26,638 bases of DNA from Alphaproteobacteria bacterium (GCA_016301865.1 JAEDOP010000003.1:1-26638), one strand, 5' to 3'; positions 1 through 6,295 are shown, numbered from the stretch's first letter. The notes: generated by a model not told the origin, from the sequence alone. A program made the numbers and translations.

Positions 1-54
1 GTTGAAATAACCGCTGATTGTAAACAAATCACAACGGTAACCGAACAACAATAA
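1..54 (+). CDS. Possible C-terminal end of an unidentified plus-strand gene (partial)
   Basis: An open plus-strand frame enters from the window edge and runs 17 codons (starting V-E-I-T-A-D) to a TAA at 52-54. The other two plus frames stop within the first few codons. A GC-rich hairpin followed by a T-rich tail begins 6 bases after the TAA, as expected for the 3' end of a transcribed gene. The segment is too short to assign to a family, and the minus strand is also open here, so this is tentative. Confidence 0.35.
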   Translation, partial: VEITADCKQITTVTEQQ

Positions 55-60
55 CCCCCC

Positions 61-86
61 CCGCCCATCCGGGCGGTGTTTATTTA
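61..86 (+). terminator. Hairpin terminator after the partial plus-strand frame
   Basis: CCGCCC (61-66) pairs with GGGCGG (71-76) around an ATCC loop, followed by TGTTTATTTA. It sits right after the TAA at 52-54 and so probably ends a plus-strand transcript entering from the left. A run of eight C residues leads into the stem. Confidence 0.5.
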
Positions 87-145
87 GATAAATAAAAGTT
101 TATGTGAGTCATTAGTCATCAGTTTTTACAAAAATCTGTGATTTT

Positions 146-254
146 TGTCATTCCTGCGCAGGCAGGAACAGGGACTCTAAACCGCGCACAACGTGCGCCA
201 ATTAAGTATTGTCAAAATTGCTTAGCCCCTATCCCCGCCTTCGCGGGGATGACA
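146..254. repeat. MITE/REP-like palindromic intergenic element
   Basis: The ends are imperfect inverted repeats: TGTCATTCCTGC on the left, and on the right the complement of TGTCATCCCCGC (10 of 12 matching). Inside are three hairpins: TTCCTGC/GCAGGAA (151-168), GCGCAC/GTGCGC with an AAC loop (184-198), and ATCCCCGC/GCGGGGAT with a CTTC loop (231-250). No ORF is present. Short intergenic palindromes beginning TGTCATTCC are common in proteobacterial genomes. This looks like one such element, although there is only one copy in the window. Confidence 0.5.
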
Positions 255-273
255 AGTGCTTTAATTGCTCTTT

Positions 274-292
274 GTTTGCCCAACGGGCAAAC
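274..292. repeat. Perfect 8-bp hairpin with AAC loop
   Basis: GTTTGCCC (274-281) and GGGCAAAC (285-292) form a perfect stem around AAC, the same loop as the hairpin at 184-198. There is no T-run on either side, so it is not a terminator. It belongs to the hairpin-rich gene-free stretch 55-371, in which I see no other gene. Confidence 0.45.
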
Positions 293-313
293 CTAGCTAC
301 ATTATATATTCCA

Positions 314-339
314 CCACTTACACTAACCACTTACACTAA
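314..339. repeat. Two tandem 13-bp repeats
   Basis: The unit CCACTTACACTAA occurs twice in direct succession, and a third partial unit (CCACTA) begins at 340. The tract abuts the terminator at 345. Function unknown. Confidence 0.55.
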
Positions 340-344
340 CCACT

Positions 345-373
345 AAAAATCCCCGCAGGCGCGGGGATTTTTT
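345..373 (-). terminator. Strong hairpin terminator overlapping the stop codon of the exported-protein gene
   Basis: AAAAATCCCCGC (345-356) and GCGGGGATTTTT (361-372) form a perfect 12-bp stem with an AGGC loop. Both flanks are A/T runs, so it could work in either direction. The TAA of the minus-strand gene at 372-374 overlaps the stem end. Confidence 0.75.
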
Positions 374-674
374 ATTTCACAATACGACGCTGAATTTCAG
401 TTCCCATTGGTTTATAAACCGTAACCGGCTGATACACCTGATAGTGGTCAATCACTTCGGTATATGTCTTGACGCGTACAGGCTGTGCCTTTTTCGCACA
501 TGGCTTAACATCACGGCTGGAAACAAAACGTTTATCACAGCCACATCCACAACCCACATCTGCGCCAAAGCGTTCATAAGTTGTTATTGTTTCTGTTTCA
601 GTGTATGTATACCCGGCACGCGCCACCCCACATACAAACAACACACCAAACATCGCCAATAAATATTTTTTCAT
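372..674 (-). CDS. Small exported Cys-rich protein of unknown function
   Basis: This 100-residue protein starts at the ATG at 674, preceded by a GAAGGTGA ribosome-binding site. A GTG nine bases upstream would place the start inside that site, so it was rejected. Residues 1-20 form a typical Sec signal peptide (MKK, hydrophobic core, then A-R-A before the probable cut). The mature part is rich in Thr and Tyr (TYTETETITTYERF) and has a CGCGC cluster near residue 42 plus one further Cys. The C-terminal half is beta-like with a VYQPVTVYKP stretch. I recognise no family. A periplasmic or surface location is inferred. It has its own promoter (728-756) and terminator. Confidence 0.7.
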   Translation of the reverse strand: MKKYLLAMFGVLFVCGVARAGYTYTETETITTYERFGADVGCGCGCDKRFVSSRDVKPCAKKAQPVRVKTYTEVIDHYQVYQPVTVYKPMGTEIQRRIVK

Positions 675-727
675 AAAAATCACCTTCGACCCATTAATAA
701 AACATTCCCCACCCTGCTTACACCAAG

Positions 728-756
728 ACTATATCAGTCCACACACAGATTGCCAG
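728..756 (-). promoter_or_regulatory. Sigma-70-type promoter for the small exported protein
   Basis: On the minus strand, CTGGCA (751-756) and TATAGT (728-733) are separated by 17 bases. The -10 is five of six consensus and the -35 four of six. It lies about 54 bases upstream of the ATG at 674 and is divergent from the plus-strand promoter at 770. Confidence 0.5.
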
Positions 757-769
757 AAAAAAATCCCCA

Positions 770-799
770 TTGACATTACAATCATCCCACGCATATGAT
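770..799 (+). promoter_or_regulatory. Sigma-70-type promoter for the small plus-strand gene
   Basis: TTGACA (770-775), an 18-base spacer and TATGAT (794-799). The -35 is a perfect consensus. Transcription would begin near 806, leaving a leader of about 16 bases with AGGA before the ATG at 822. Confidence 0.6.
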
Positions 800-821
800 G
801 TATATTCACAACAGGAAAAAA

Positions 822-1154
822 ATGTCAAAAACAAACGAACCCGACGGTATATATACAATAACCGAACGCAACTACAATATTCTGCAAACACAAATCAGTG
901 AAATTCAAAATATGTTAATTCGTCGCGATCACTATATATTGATGGAAACCGCAATGGACGAACTGGCCATGACCTTGTGCAATGCAATTACCACAAAAAA
1001 AACAAAAATAATCCCGCCATATGGCGGGATTTTTTATACTCTACGCACTTTCTTTGGGCGACAGCCATTGTGTGGAATGCGCGTTGTATCTGTGATGGAC
1101 TGCACAACCAGACCAGCATTTGCCAATCCACGTACAGCAGATTCACGACCCTGA
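822..1154 (+). CDS. Small plus-strand hypothetical protein, probably frameshifted at an A8 tract
   Basis: The ATG at 822 follows an ACAGGA ribosome-binding site and a near-consensus promoter. The first ~57 residues look like a real soluble helical protein (MSKTNEPDGIYTITERNYN, then an amphipathic helix with IQNMLIRRDH). In the sequenced frame the ORF reads through the hairpin at 1010-1031 and about 120 bases antisense into rpsK, ending in TGA, which no other gene here uses. If the A8 run at 995-1002 is read as A7, the frame stops at TAA 1009-1011, exactly at the hairpin, giving a ~62-residue protein. Transcriptional slippage, a recent indel or a sequencing error are all possible. No family recognised. 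Confidence 0.45.
   Translation: MSKTNEPDGIYTITERNYNILQTQISEIQNMLIRRDHYILMETAMDELAMTLCNAITTKKTKIIPPYGGIFYTLRTFFGRQPLCGMRVVSVMDCTTRPAFANPRTADSRP
1010..1036. terminator. Bidirectional terminator ending the ribosomal cluster and the plus-strand gene
   Basis: AATCCCGCC (1010-1018) and GGCGGGATT (1023-1031) form a perfect 9-bp stem with an ATAT loop. An A-rich tract lies on the left and TTTTTT on the right, so both strands get a U-tract. The rpsK TAA is at 1034-1036. This closes the minus-strand ribosomal transcription unit. Confidence 0.8.
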
Positions 1155-1417
1155 CCAATACCACGCATCAAAACATCAACTGTTTTCATACCCATTTCGG
1201 CGACTTTCTTACCAACTGCATCGGCAACGATTGTTGCGGCATATGGTGTGGACTTTTTTGCGCCCTTAAAATTATTTGCCCCAGCGGTTGCCCATGTCAA
1301 CACGGCGCCAGACTGGTCTGTGATTGTAATACGTGTATTGTTATTAGTCGCAACAACATGTGCAATGCCATGTGATACTTTTTTCACGACTTTCTTTTTA
1401 GCTTTTGTAACTGCCAT
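1034..1417 (-). CDS. rpsK: 30S ribosomal protein S11 (uS11)
   Basis: This 127-residue protein is the usual bacterial length. S11 sits on the 30S platform near the mRNA exit channel and contacts S18 and 16S rRNA. Signature stretches are NNNTRITITDQSG, RGIGQGRESAVRGL and the basic C-terminus GCRPKKVRRV. AAGG lies about 10 bases before the ATG. It is the last gene of the cluster and is followed directly by a terminator, whereas alphaproteobacteria normally continue with rpoA and rplQ. The 165-base spacer to rpsM is unusually long and contains a structured repeat (1490-1572). A TTAAC/GTTAA inverted repeat around TATAGT at 1448-1463 may hold a separate promoter or operator. Confidence 0.97.
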   Translation of the reverse strand: MAVTKAKKKVVKKVSHGIAHVVATNNNTRITITDQSGAVLTWATAGANNFKGAKKSTPYAATIVADAVGKKVAEMGMKTVDVLMRGIGQGRESAVRGLANAGLVVQSITDTTRIPHNGCRPKKVRRV

Positions 1418-1489
1418 TTTATTTTAACCTTTTTTCGATGTCTTCAATTAACTATAGTGTTAATCTCTACCTTATTAAAAAATTAAGAT

Positions 1490-1572
1490 AATGTTGCAGA
1501 TATGTGTGTTGGGCGATGGGAGTCTACAAATCGCTACATGACCAAAACCCAACGCGCATAGATGCACGCATT
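1490..1572 (+). repeat. Structured ~83-bp dispersed element, copy A (rpsM-rpsK spacer)
   Basis: This is the most diverged of three copies. The outer stem is AATGT/GCATT plus TGCA/TGCA. The middle stem is ATGTGTGTTGGG (1502-1513) with CCCAACGCGCAT (1548-1559), 12 bp including two T-G pairs. The inner segment carries the shared core TACAAATCGCTACATGA. The shared upstream flank is AAATTAAGATAATG, and the downstream flank is T-rich. It begins 10 bases past the rpsM stop codon. In minus-strand orientation the two T-G pairs become C-A mismatches, favouring a plus-strand RNA. Confidence 0.65.
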
Positions 1573-1582
1573 AGATTAATTT

Positions 1583-1960
1583 TTATTTCCCTTTGGTTGC
1601 AGAACCGGCAACGACGATACGCTTACCCTTGCGTGTACGCGCATTTGTCTGGGTACGCTGACCACGAACCGGCAAGCGGTTACGATGGCGAATACCACGA
1701 TACGCCTTTAAATCCTGCAAACGTTTGATGTTCATTGCGACTTCACGACGAACGTCACCTTCTACCTTAAAGTTTTCTTCGATATATTTCGAAATTTTAA
1801 TAACATCCTCGTCTGTCAGATCCTTTGCGCGCAGACCGTCTTTTAATTTCAACGCCTTCACAATCTGTGCCGATTTTGCCGGCCCAATACCATGAATATA
1901 CTGCAACGCAATTTCGATACGTTTTTCAGTCGGAATGTTAACACCTGCTATACGTGCCAT
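1583..1960 (-). CDS. rpsM: 30S ribosomal protein S13 (uS13)
   Basis: This 125-residue protein belongs to the head of the 30S subunit, where S13 contacts the 50S subunit and P-site tRNA. The start MARIAGVNIPTEKR, the YIHGIGPAKS helix-turn motif and the basic C-terminal RGQRTQTNARTRKG tail are all diagnostic. AAGGAAAA precedes the ATG. A 151-base spacer separates it from secY; it contains a probable promoter and a foldable leader, so rpsM-rpsK may be partly independent of the upstream operon. adk, which lies between secY and rpsM in many alphaproteobacteria, is absent. A structured repeat lies immediately downstream. Confidence 0.97.
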   Translation of the reverse strand: MARIAGVNIPTEKRIEIALQYIHGIGPAKSAQIVKALKLKDGLRAKDLTDEDVIKISKYIEENFKVEGDVRREVAMNIKRLQDLKAYRGIRHRNRLPVRGQRTQTNARTRKGKRIVVAGSATKGK

Positions 1961-1983
1961 TTTTCATTTTCCTTTTTATTTAA

Positions 1984-2043
1984 CTGCGGTTCATCCAGTC
2001 CACCGGATTCCCCGATTCCCAACCCTTGGGCTTACACCCGCAG
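1984..2043 (-). promoter_or_regulatory. Possible structured leader upstream of rpsM
   Basis: On the minus strand CTGCGG (2038-2043) pairs with CCGCAG (1984-1989), closing a GC-rich domain. Inside it, CCCAA/TTGGG and ATCC/GGAT can form shorter hairpins. Ribosomal-protein leaders often carry autoregulatory structures, but I cannot match this one to a named leader, so a regulatory role is inferred. Confidence 0.35.
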
Positions 2044-2064
2044 GCTATTTTATTTTGCCGAATA

Positions 2065-2092
2065 ATTTTATATAAATATCAGCAAAAGTCAA
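2065..2092 (-). promoter_or_regulatory. Probable promoter for rpsM-rpsK
   Basis: On the minus strand TTGACT (2087-2092), a 16-base spacer and TAAAAT (2065-2070). It lies just after secY in the unusually long spacer, and transcription from it would cover the foldable leader at 1984-2043. Confidence 0.45.
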
Positions 2093-2111
2093 ATCTTGTT
2101 TTATTTCCACA

Positions 2112-3428
2112 TTAACCGCGGAAACGCCCCTTTTTCTGTGCCTTTCTGATGACACCACTGTACTGTTTCGCAACCAGGTATGATTGCACCTGATTGACTG
2201 TATCCAACACAACGCCCGCCACAATCAGTACACTTGTACCACCAATTGTCAACGGCATACCCAAATGTGTGTTCAGAATAATTGGTAAAACACAAACTAC
2301 AATCAGATATGCAACACCAATTGCCGTTGTTCGCGAAACAACATTATCCAAATACTTAATGGTCTGTTCACCTGGACGAACGCCCGGAACATAGCCACCT
2401 GCATTTTTCAGGTTATTGCTGGTTTCTTCGGAATTGAAAATTACCGCCGTCTGGAAATACGCAAAGAACGCAATTAAAACGGTAAACAGCAAAATATATG
2501 ACCAAGTTCCATATGTAAAGAACCCAAGTATCGTCTGAACGGTTAAATTTTCACTTTGCACGAAACGCTGAACAAATGCAGGCAGCATCATAATAGACGA
2601 TGCAAACACCGGTCCCATAACCCCCGACATATTAATCTTAATCGGCAGATATGATGCATTGGTATTCACAACACCATTTGCCATAACCTGGCGTGGATAC
2701 AGAATCTGAATACGACGCTGCGCCTGTTCAAAGAATGCAATTAACGCCACAATACCAACCACGAATGCGACAATCAATGCAATCATTGCAGGTGAAATCT
2801 GACCAACAGAGCCCAAGGATACCAATTGTGCAATACCGCCTGGAACCTCGGCAATAATCCCGGCAAAGATTAACAATGATGCGCCCTGTCCGATACCACG
2901 TGCAGTAATCTGTTCCGCCAACCACATGACGAACACAGTACCACCAACCAACGCAATAATTGCAGACAATTCAAACGCAAACCCAGGGTTCACAACAGCC
3001 GCCACACCATTAACCGGCGCCATTGCTTCCAGTCCGCGAACAACCGCCCAACCCTGAACAACCGCCAACAAAACGGCCAAATAACGGGTATACTGGTTAA
3101 TTTTTACGCGTCCTGATTCACCCTCTTTACGCAATTCCCCCAAAGACTTGCTGGTTGCACTTAACAACTGCAAAACGATTGATGCCGAAATATACGGGAA
3201 AATGTTCAATGCCAACACCGACATACGTGACAGTGATCCACCACTGAACATATCAAACATACCCATCATTCCATTATCACCCTGAAACAGGTGTAAAACC
3301 GCCGACGCATTAACCCCCGGCAGTGGAATGAACGACCCAATACGATAAACAATCAGCGCCCCCAACGTAAACAGAATACGCTTCTGCAAATCGCTAAGAT
3401 TACCGAAAAAGCCTTTTAAGAATTTCAT
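2112..3428 (-). CDS. secY: Preprotein translocase channel subunit SecY
   Basis: SecY forms the protein-conducting channel of the inner membrane with SecE and SecG. The 438 residues match the family length and contain about ten hydrophobic segments. Visible signatures are IVYRIGSFIPLPGV in the first membrane segment, the plug-region stretch GGSLSRMSVLALNIFPYI, and a basic C-terminal tail (KAQKKGRFRG). It sits in the classic spc position after rplO. A perfect 11-bp hairpin without a T-run lies in the rplO-secY spacer, and the ATG follows GTTCACA with no strong ribosome-binding site, so translation may be modest or structure-dependent. Confidence 0.98.
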   Translation of the reverse strand: MKFLKGFFGNLSDLQKRILFTLGALIVYRIGSFIPLPGVNASAVLHLFQGDNGMMGMFDMFSGGSLSRMSVLALNIFPYISASIVLQLLSATSKSLGELRKEGESGRVKINQYTRYLAVLLAVVQGWAVVRGLEAMAPVNGVAAVVNPGFAFELSAIIALVGGTVFVMWLAEQITARGIGQGASLLIFAGIIAEVPGGIAQLVSLGSVGQISPAMIALIVAFVVGIVALIAFFEQAQRRIQILYPRQVMANGVVNTNASYLPIKINMSGVMGPVFASSIMMLPAFVQRFVQSENLTVQTILGFFTYGTWSYILLFTVLIAFFAYFQTAVIFNSEETSNNLKNAGGYVPGVRPGEQTIKYLDNVVSRTTAIGVAYLIVVCVLPIILNTHLGMPLTIGGTSVLIVAGVVLDTVNQVQSYLVAKQYSGVIRKAQKKGRFRG

Positions 3429-3451
3429 TGTGTGAACTTTTTAACCATTGA

Positions 3452-3477
3452 TTGGCATCTGGATTACCAGATGCCAA
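3452..3477 (-). promoter_or_regulatory. Perfect 11-bp hairpin in the rplO-secY spacer
   Basis: TTGGCATCTGG (3452-3462) and CCAGATGCCAA (3467-3477) pair perfectly around a four-base loop. No U-tract follows on the minus strand, so it is not a standard terminator. It might separate or stabilise the r-protein and secY parts of the mRNA. Confidence 0.6.
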
Positions 3478-3493
3478 ATTCAGATTTTATGAT

Positions 3494-3952
3494 TTAGTTA
3501 TTTTTGATTGTGCCACCGGCTTTAACAATCGCAGCCTCTGCAGCTTTGGACCATTTGTCCGCAACAACATTAACTGCCGTCTTGATTTCACCCTTGGCCA
3601 ACACTTTCAAACCATCCAATTTGCGATTGATAATTTTTGCCGACATCAAAGAATCAACTGTGATATCTTTTGATGCATCAATCTTGCCCGCTGCAATAAA
3701 TTTTTCAATATCGCCCAGGTTGATTGTCACATATTCTTTGGCAAATGGATTGTTGAAACCAAATTTTGGGAAACGACGCAAAATTGGCATCTGACCACCC
3801 TGGAATGTCGCCTGCTTGCGTGATCCACTGCGTGCTTTTTGCCCTTTGTGACCACGACCGGCTGTTTTACCAGAACCAGATCCTATACCACGACCAACGC
3901 GTGTTGCGTTCTGACGTGCACCAAAATTATCCATCAAAGCATTTAATTTCAT
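3494..3952 (-). CDS. rplO: 50S ribosomal protein L15 (uL15)
   Basis: This 152-residue protein is of normal length. L15 is a late-assembling 50S protein bound to 23S rRNA. The Gly/Lys-rich N-terminal extension (GSGKTAGRGHKGQKAR) and the following GGQMPILRRFPKFGF are diagnostic; the C-terminal half is the globular domain ending in KAGGTIKNN. The ATG follows AAGGAAAAAG. It lies between rpmD and secY as in the standard spc operon. The spacer to rpmD can form two hairpins, an ACGAAA/TTTCGT stem and an AACTAC/GTAGTT stem. Confidence 0.97.
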   Translation of the reverse strand: MKLNALMDNFGARQNATRVGRGIGSGSGKTAGRGHKGQKARSGSRKQATFQGGQMPILRRFPKFGFNNPFAKEYVTINLGDIEKFIAAGKIDASKDITVDSLMSAKIINRKLDGLKVLAKGEIKTAVNVVADKWSKAAEAAIVKAGGTIKNN

Positions 3953-4034
3953 TTCTTTTTCCTTTTATCCTATAACTACTATGTAGTTCTTTGTCGCACG
4001 AAAACAAGATTGCTTTCGTACTCGGTTTACATTT

Positions 4035-4211
4035 TTATTTTACAACTTCGACCAGGTGTGAAACCTTGGCAATCATGCCACGAACAGATTCAGAATCTGT
4101 GATTTCTTTGGTCTTGCCGATACGTCCCAGGCCCAACGCTTTTACGATTTTGGCCTGTGCTTCTGGACGACCGATAGTACTTTTAACCTGCTTTACAACT
4201 ATTTTAGCCAT
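4035..4211 (-). CDS. rpmD: 50S ribosomal protein L30 (uL30)
   Basis: This gene of 58 codons falls below common ORF length cut-offs. It starts with ATG at 4211 (preceded by AGGAGA) and ends with TAA at 4035-4037. The translation starts MAKIVVKQVKSTIGRPEAQA and contains the family-typical LGLGRIGKTKEI followed by VRGMIAKVSHLVEV. L30 is a small peripheral 50S protein absent from some lineages. Its place between rpsE and rplO is exactly the standard spc order. Confidence 0.96.
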   Translation of the reverse strand: MAKIVVKQVKSTIGRPEAQAKIVKALGLGRIGKTKEITDSESVRGMIAKVSHLVEVVK

Positions 4212-4242
4212 AATTAAATCTCCTGTTTATCTTATGTCCAGA

Positions 4243-4803
4243 TTATTTTGCATCCGCTTCATCGGCAACTTCTAATTTCTTGCCATCACGACCTGCGATG
4301 ATTTCTGCAACTGTCTTGCCACGACGTGCCGCCACAGTCTTGGGCGAATTCATCTTGTTAAATGCCAAGAACGCCGCACGAATCATGTTGTTTGGATTAT
4401 TTGAACCCTGTGATTTAACAACAACGTCCTGAACGCCCAAACATTCAAACACTGCACGCAATGCACCGCCGGCAATGATACCAGTACCCGGAACTGCACT
4501 ACGTACAACCAACTTGCTGGCGCCATATTTTGCTGCGCTGTCATGATGCAGTGTGCGACCTTCTTTCAGTGGTACACGAATCATCTTTGCTTTGGCTGCT
4601 TTGGTCGCCTTCTGCACTGCAGATTGCACTTCCAACGCTTTACCTTTACCAAAACCTACGCGACCTGCTTTGTCCCCGACAACAACCAATGCCGAGAAAG
4701 ACATATTGCGACCGCCCTTTACAGTCTTAGACACACGGTTAATAGAAACTAACTTATCAACCAAGTTATCTGTCTGCAATTTTTTATCATCAAAACGTGC
4801 CAT
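4243..4803 (-). CDS. rpsE: 30S ribosomal protein S5 (uS5)
   Basis: S5 acts in 30S assembly, mRNA unwinding at the entry channel and decoding accuracy. The 186 residues include the N-terminal double-stranded-RNA-binding-like domain with RVSKTVKGGRNMSF and GKAGRVGFGKGKA-type glycine loops (here VGDKAGRVGFGKGKA), then the C-terminal domain with GTGIIAGGALRAVFE and NNPNNMIRAAF. The acidic tail (EVADEADAK) is short. It is preceded by a short spacer to rplR and followed by rpmD. No unusual feature. Confidence 0.97.
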   Translation of the reverse strand: MARFDDKKLQTDNLVDKLVSINRVSKTVKGGRNMSFSALVVVGDKAGRVGFGKGKALEVQSAVQKATKAAKAKMIRVPLKEGRTLHHDSAAKYGASKLVVRSAVPGTGIIAGGALRAVFECLGVQDVVVKSQGSNNPNNMIRAAFLAFNKMNSPKTVAARRGKTVAEIIAGRDGKKLEVADEADAK

Positions 4804-4826
4804 TATTATACTCCGTCTTATTCAAA

Positions 4827-5183
4827 TTAAATTCTTACGCCACCTGCGCGGATTGCTTCGCACAGTGCCTTAACACGACCATGATAGCGATAACCACCAC
4901 GATCAAAATAACAGTTGTCAGCAATCTTAGCAGCAACTACACGTTCTGCAAATGCTTTACCAACCAGTTCGGCACCGGCAACATTCCAACCCTTGCCTGC
5001 AAACGCCTTTTCTTTGGACGAAGCCGCACAGATTGTGTGTCCCTTGGTGTCATCAATCGCCTGGATTTCAATATGACGACCAGAACGGAAAACTGACAAA
5101 CGAATCTTGCCAGGATTTTTTCTTTTCAACGCACCGCGATTCGCCAGTGTACGTCTTTCTTCTGAATTCAAATGTTTCAACAT
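4827..5183 (-). CDS. rplR: 50S ribosomal protein L18 (uL18)
   Basis: L18 binds 5S rRNA with L5 and anchors it in the central protuberance. I place the start at the ATG at 5183 (MLKHLNSEERR), giving 118 residues. It has AAGGAAAAAG just upstream, whereas an in-frame ATG at 5207 lacks a ribosome-binding site and lies within a hairpin. Signatures are RLSVFRSGRHIEIQAIDD, AASSKEK and the C-terminal FDRGGYRYHGRVKALCEAIR. The spacer to rplF carries the hairpin at 5207-5220. Confidence 0.95.
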   Translation of the reverse strand: MLKHLNSEERRTLANRGALKRKNPGKIRLSVFRSGRHIEIQAIDDTKGHTICAASSKEKAFAGKGWNVAGAELVGKAFAERVVAAKIADNCYFDRGGYRYHGRVKALCEAIRAGGVRI

Positions 5184-5206
5184 TTTCTTTTTCCTTTTTT
5201 CCGACA

Positions 5207-5220
5207 TCCGTAACAGCGGA
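5207..5220 (-). promoter_or_regulatory. Short hairpin with CTGTTA loop (rplF-rplR spacer)
   Basis: On the minus strand TCCG-CTGTTA-CGGA forms a 4-bp stem with a six-base loop. The same loop and inner CCG/CGG pairs recur in the rplX-rplE spacer (7186-7199), where the outer T-A pair is replaced by C-G. Confidence 0.4.
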
Positions 5221-5235
5221 CATCAAAGTTAATTA

Positions 5236-5787
5236 TTATTTCTTCTTACCTTCTTTGCGGCGGACTCTTTCGCCCTTATAGAAGATACCTTTACCCTTGT
5301 ATGGATCTGCCTTGCGCACTTTGTGAACTTTGTCAGCAAACTGTCCAACCAAGCATTTATCCATACCTTTAATGGTAAATTCTGTTGGTGTATCACCCAT
5401 CACAACGGTCAAGCCCGCTGGGATGTCCATGATAACATCATGTGAATAGCCCGCAACCAAAACCAATTGACTGCCCTTAACAGATGCTTTATAACCAACA
5501 CCCTTCATGTACATTGCTTTTTCAAAGCCTTTAGAAACACCTTCGACCGCATTGCGAATATTGCGTGCCATTGTGCCCCACATTGTACGCGCCTGTTTTT
5601 CTTCGGCATCTTTTAGGTTAATAACAACCTGACCTTCTTCGATAACAATATCGACCAAGCCAGCATTTTTTGTATTCAATGGCAAACTCAGTTCGCCTTT
5701 TGGCCCTTTTACAATCACAGCGTTGTCCACAATCGCGACAGATACGCCTTCACTCAGTTTAACTGGATATTTTCCTGCACGTGACAT
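5236..5787 (-). CDS. rplF: 50S ribosomal protein L6 (uL6)
   Basis: L6 binds 23S rRNA near the sarcin-ricin loop and the factor-binding site. The 183 residues are slightly above the usual ~177 because of the basic tail (KGERVRRKEGKKK). The start MSRAGKYPVKL, the middle YMKGVGYKASVKGS and the signature DPYKGKGIFYKGE identify it. The order rpsH-rplF-rplR is standard. The ATG follows a GAGGATTAA sequence. Confidence 0.97.
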   Translation of the reverse strand: MSRAGKYPVKLSEGVSVAIVDNAVIVKGPKGELSLPLNTKNAGLVDIVIEEGQVVINLKDAEEKQARTMWGTMARNIRNAVEGVSKGFEKAMYMKGVGYKASVKGSQLVLVAGYSHDVIMDIPAGLTVVMGDTPTEFTIKGMDKCLVGQFADKVHKVRKADPYKGKGIFYKGERVRRKEGKKK

Positions 5788-5807
5788 AACTTAATCCTCG
5801 CTTTTAC

Positions 5808-6206
5808 TTAGATAACCTTGCACAACACTTCACCACCGACGTTCATCAAACGTGCCTTGTGGTCTGTCATAACACCATTTGGTGTTGACACGATTGCGAT
5901 ACCCAACCCATTCAATACCTTTGGCATTTTGGCACTGCCGGAATAAACACGGCGACCTGGTTTGGACACAACTGAAATTTCTTGGATTGCACCGTTTCCG
6001 CCAACATACTTCAATTCAACAACCAAATTTGAACGATGTTCATCGATTGCATCGATACGGAAATCAGTAATAAAACCTTCTTCTTTTAATACAGACAAAA
6101 CAGCCTGACGCAGTTTGCTGTTTGGAACGACGATTGTTTCTTTACCTGCATTTTGACCATTACGGATGCGGGTAACCATATCGCCGATTGGGTGTGATAG
6201 TGACAT
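5808..6206 (-). CDS. rpsH: 30S ribosomal protein S8 (uS8)
   Basis: S8 is a primary 16S rRNA-binding protein and, in E. coli, the translational repressor of the spc operon. The 132 residues begin MSLSHPIGDMVTRIRNGQ and include SKPGRRVYSGSAKMP and the C-terminal signature GIAIVSTPNGVMTDHKAR. AAGGAGTAAAAAAG precedes the ATG. The rpsN-rpsH spacer contains a GGGGGATTTTCCCCC hairpin. Whether an S8-binding repression site exists near rplE here cannot be judged by eye. Confidence 0.97.
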   Translation of the reverse strand: MSLSHPIGDMVTRIRNGQNAGKETIVVPNSKLRQAVLSVLKEEGFITDFRIDAIDEHRSNLVVELKYVGGNGAIQEISVVSKPGRRVYSGSAKMPKVLNGLGIAIVSTPNGVMTDHKARLMNVGGEVLCKVI

Positions 6207-6295
6207 CTTTTTTACTCCTTACATGTGTGGGGGAAAATCCCCCTGCACTGTTTATCTTCCAACTGCATTGTCCACAGTTGTGCTTGTTCTTTTTT

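Noticed and set aside
314..342. Tandem repeats as a possible CRISPR remnant
   Set aside because: Only two 13-bp units with no spacers between them, and no cas genes nearby.
3452..3477. Perfect hairpin between rplO and secY as a transcription terminator
   Set aside because: No U-tract follows on the minus strand, and secY is normally co-transcribed with rplO.
4530..4873. Several overlapping plus-strand ORFs opposite rpsE
   Set aside because: They are complement-frame shadows of a conserved S5 gene and have no initiation signals.
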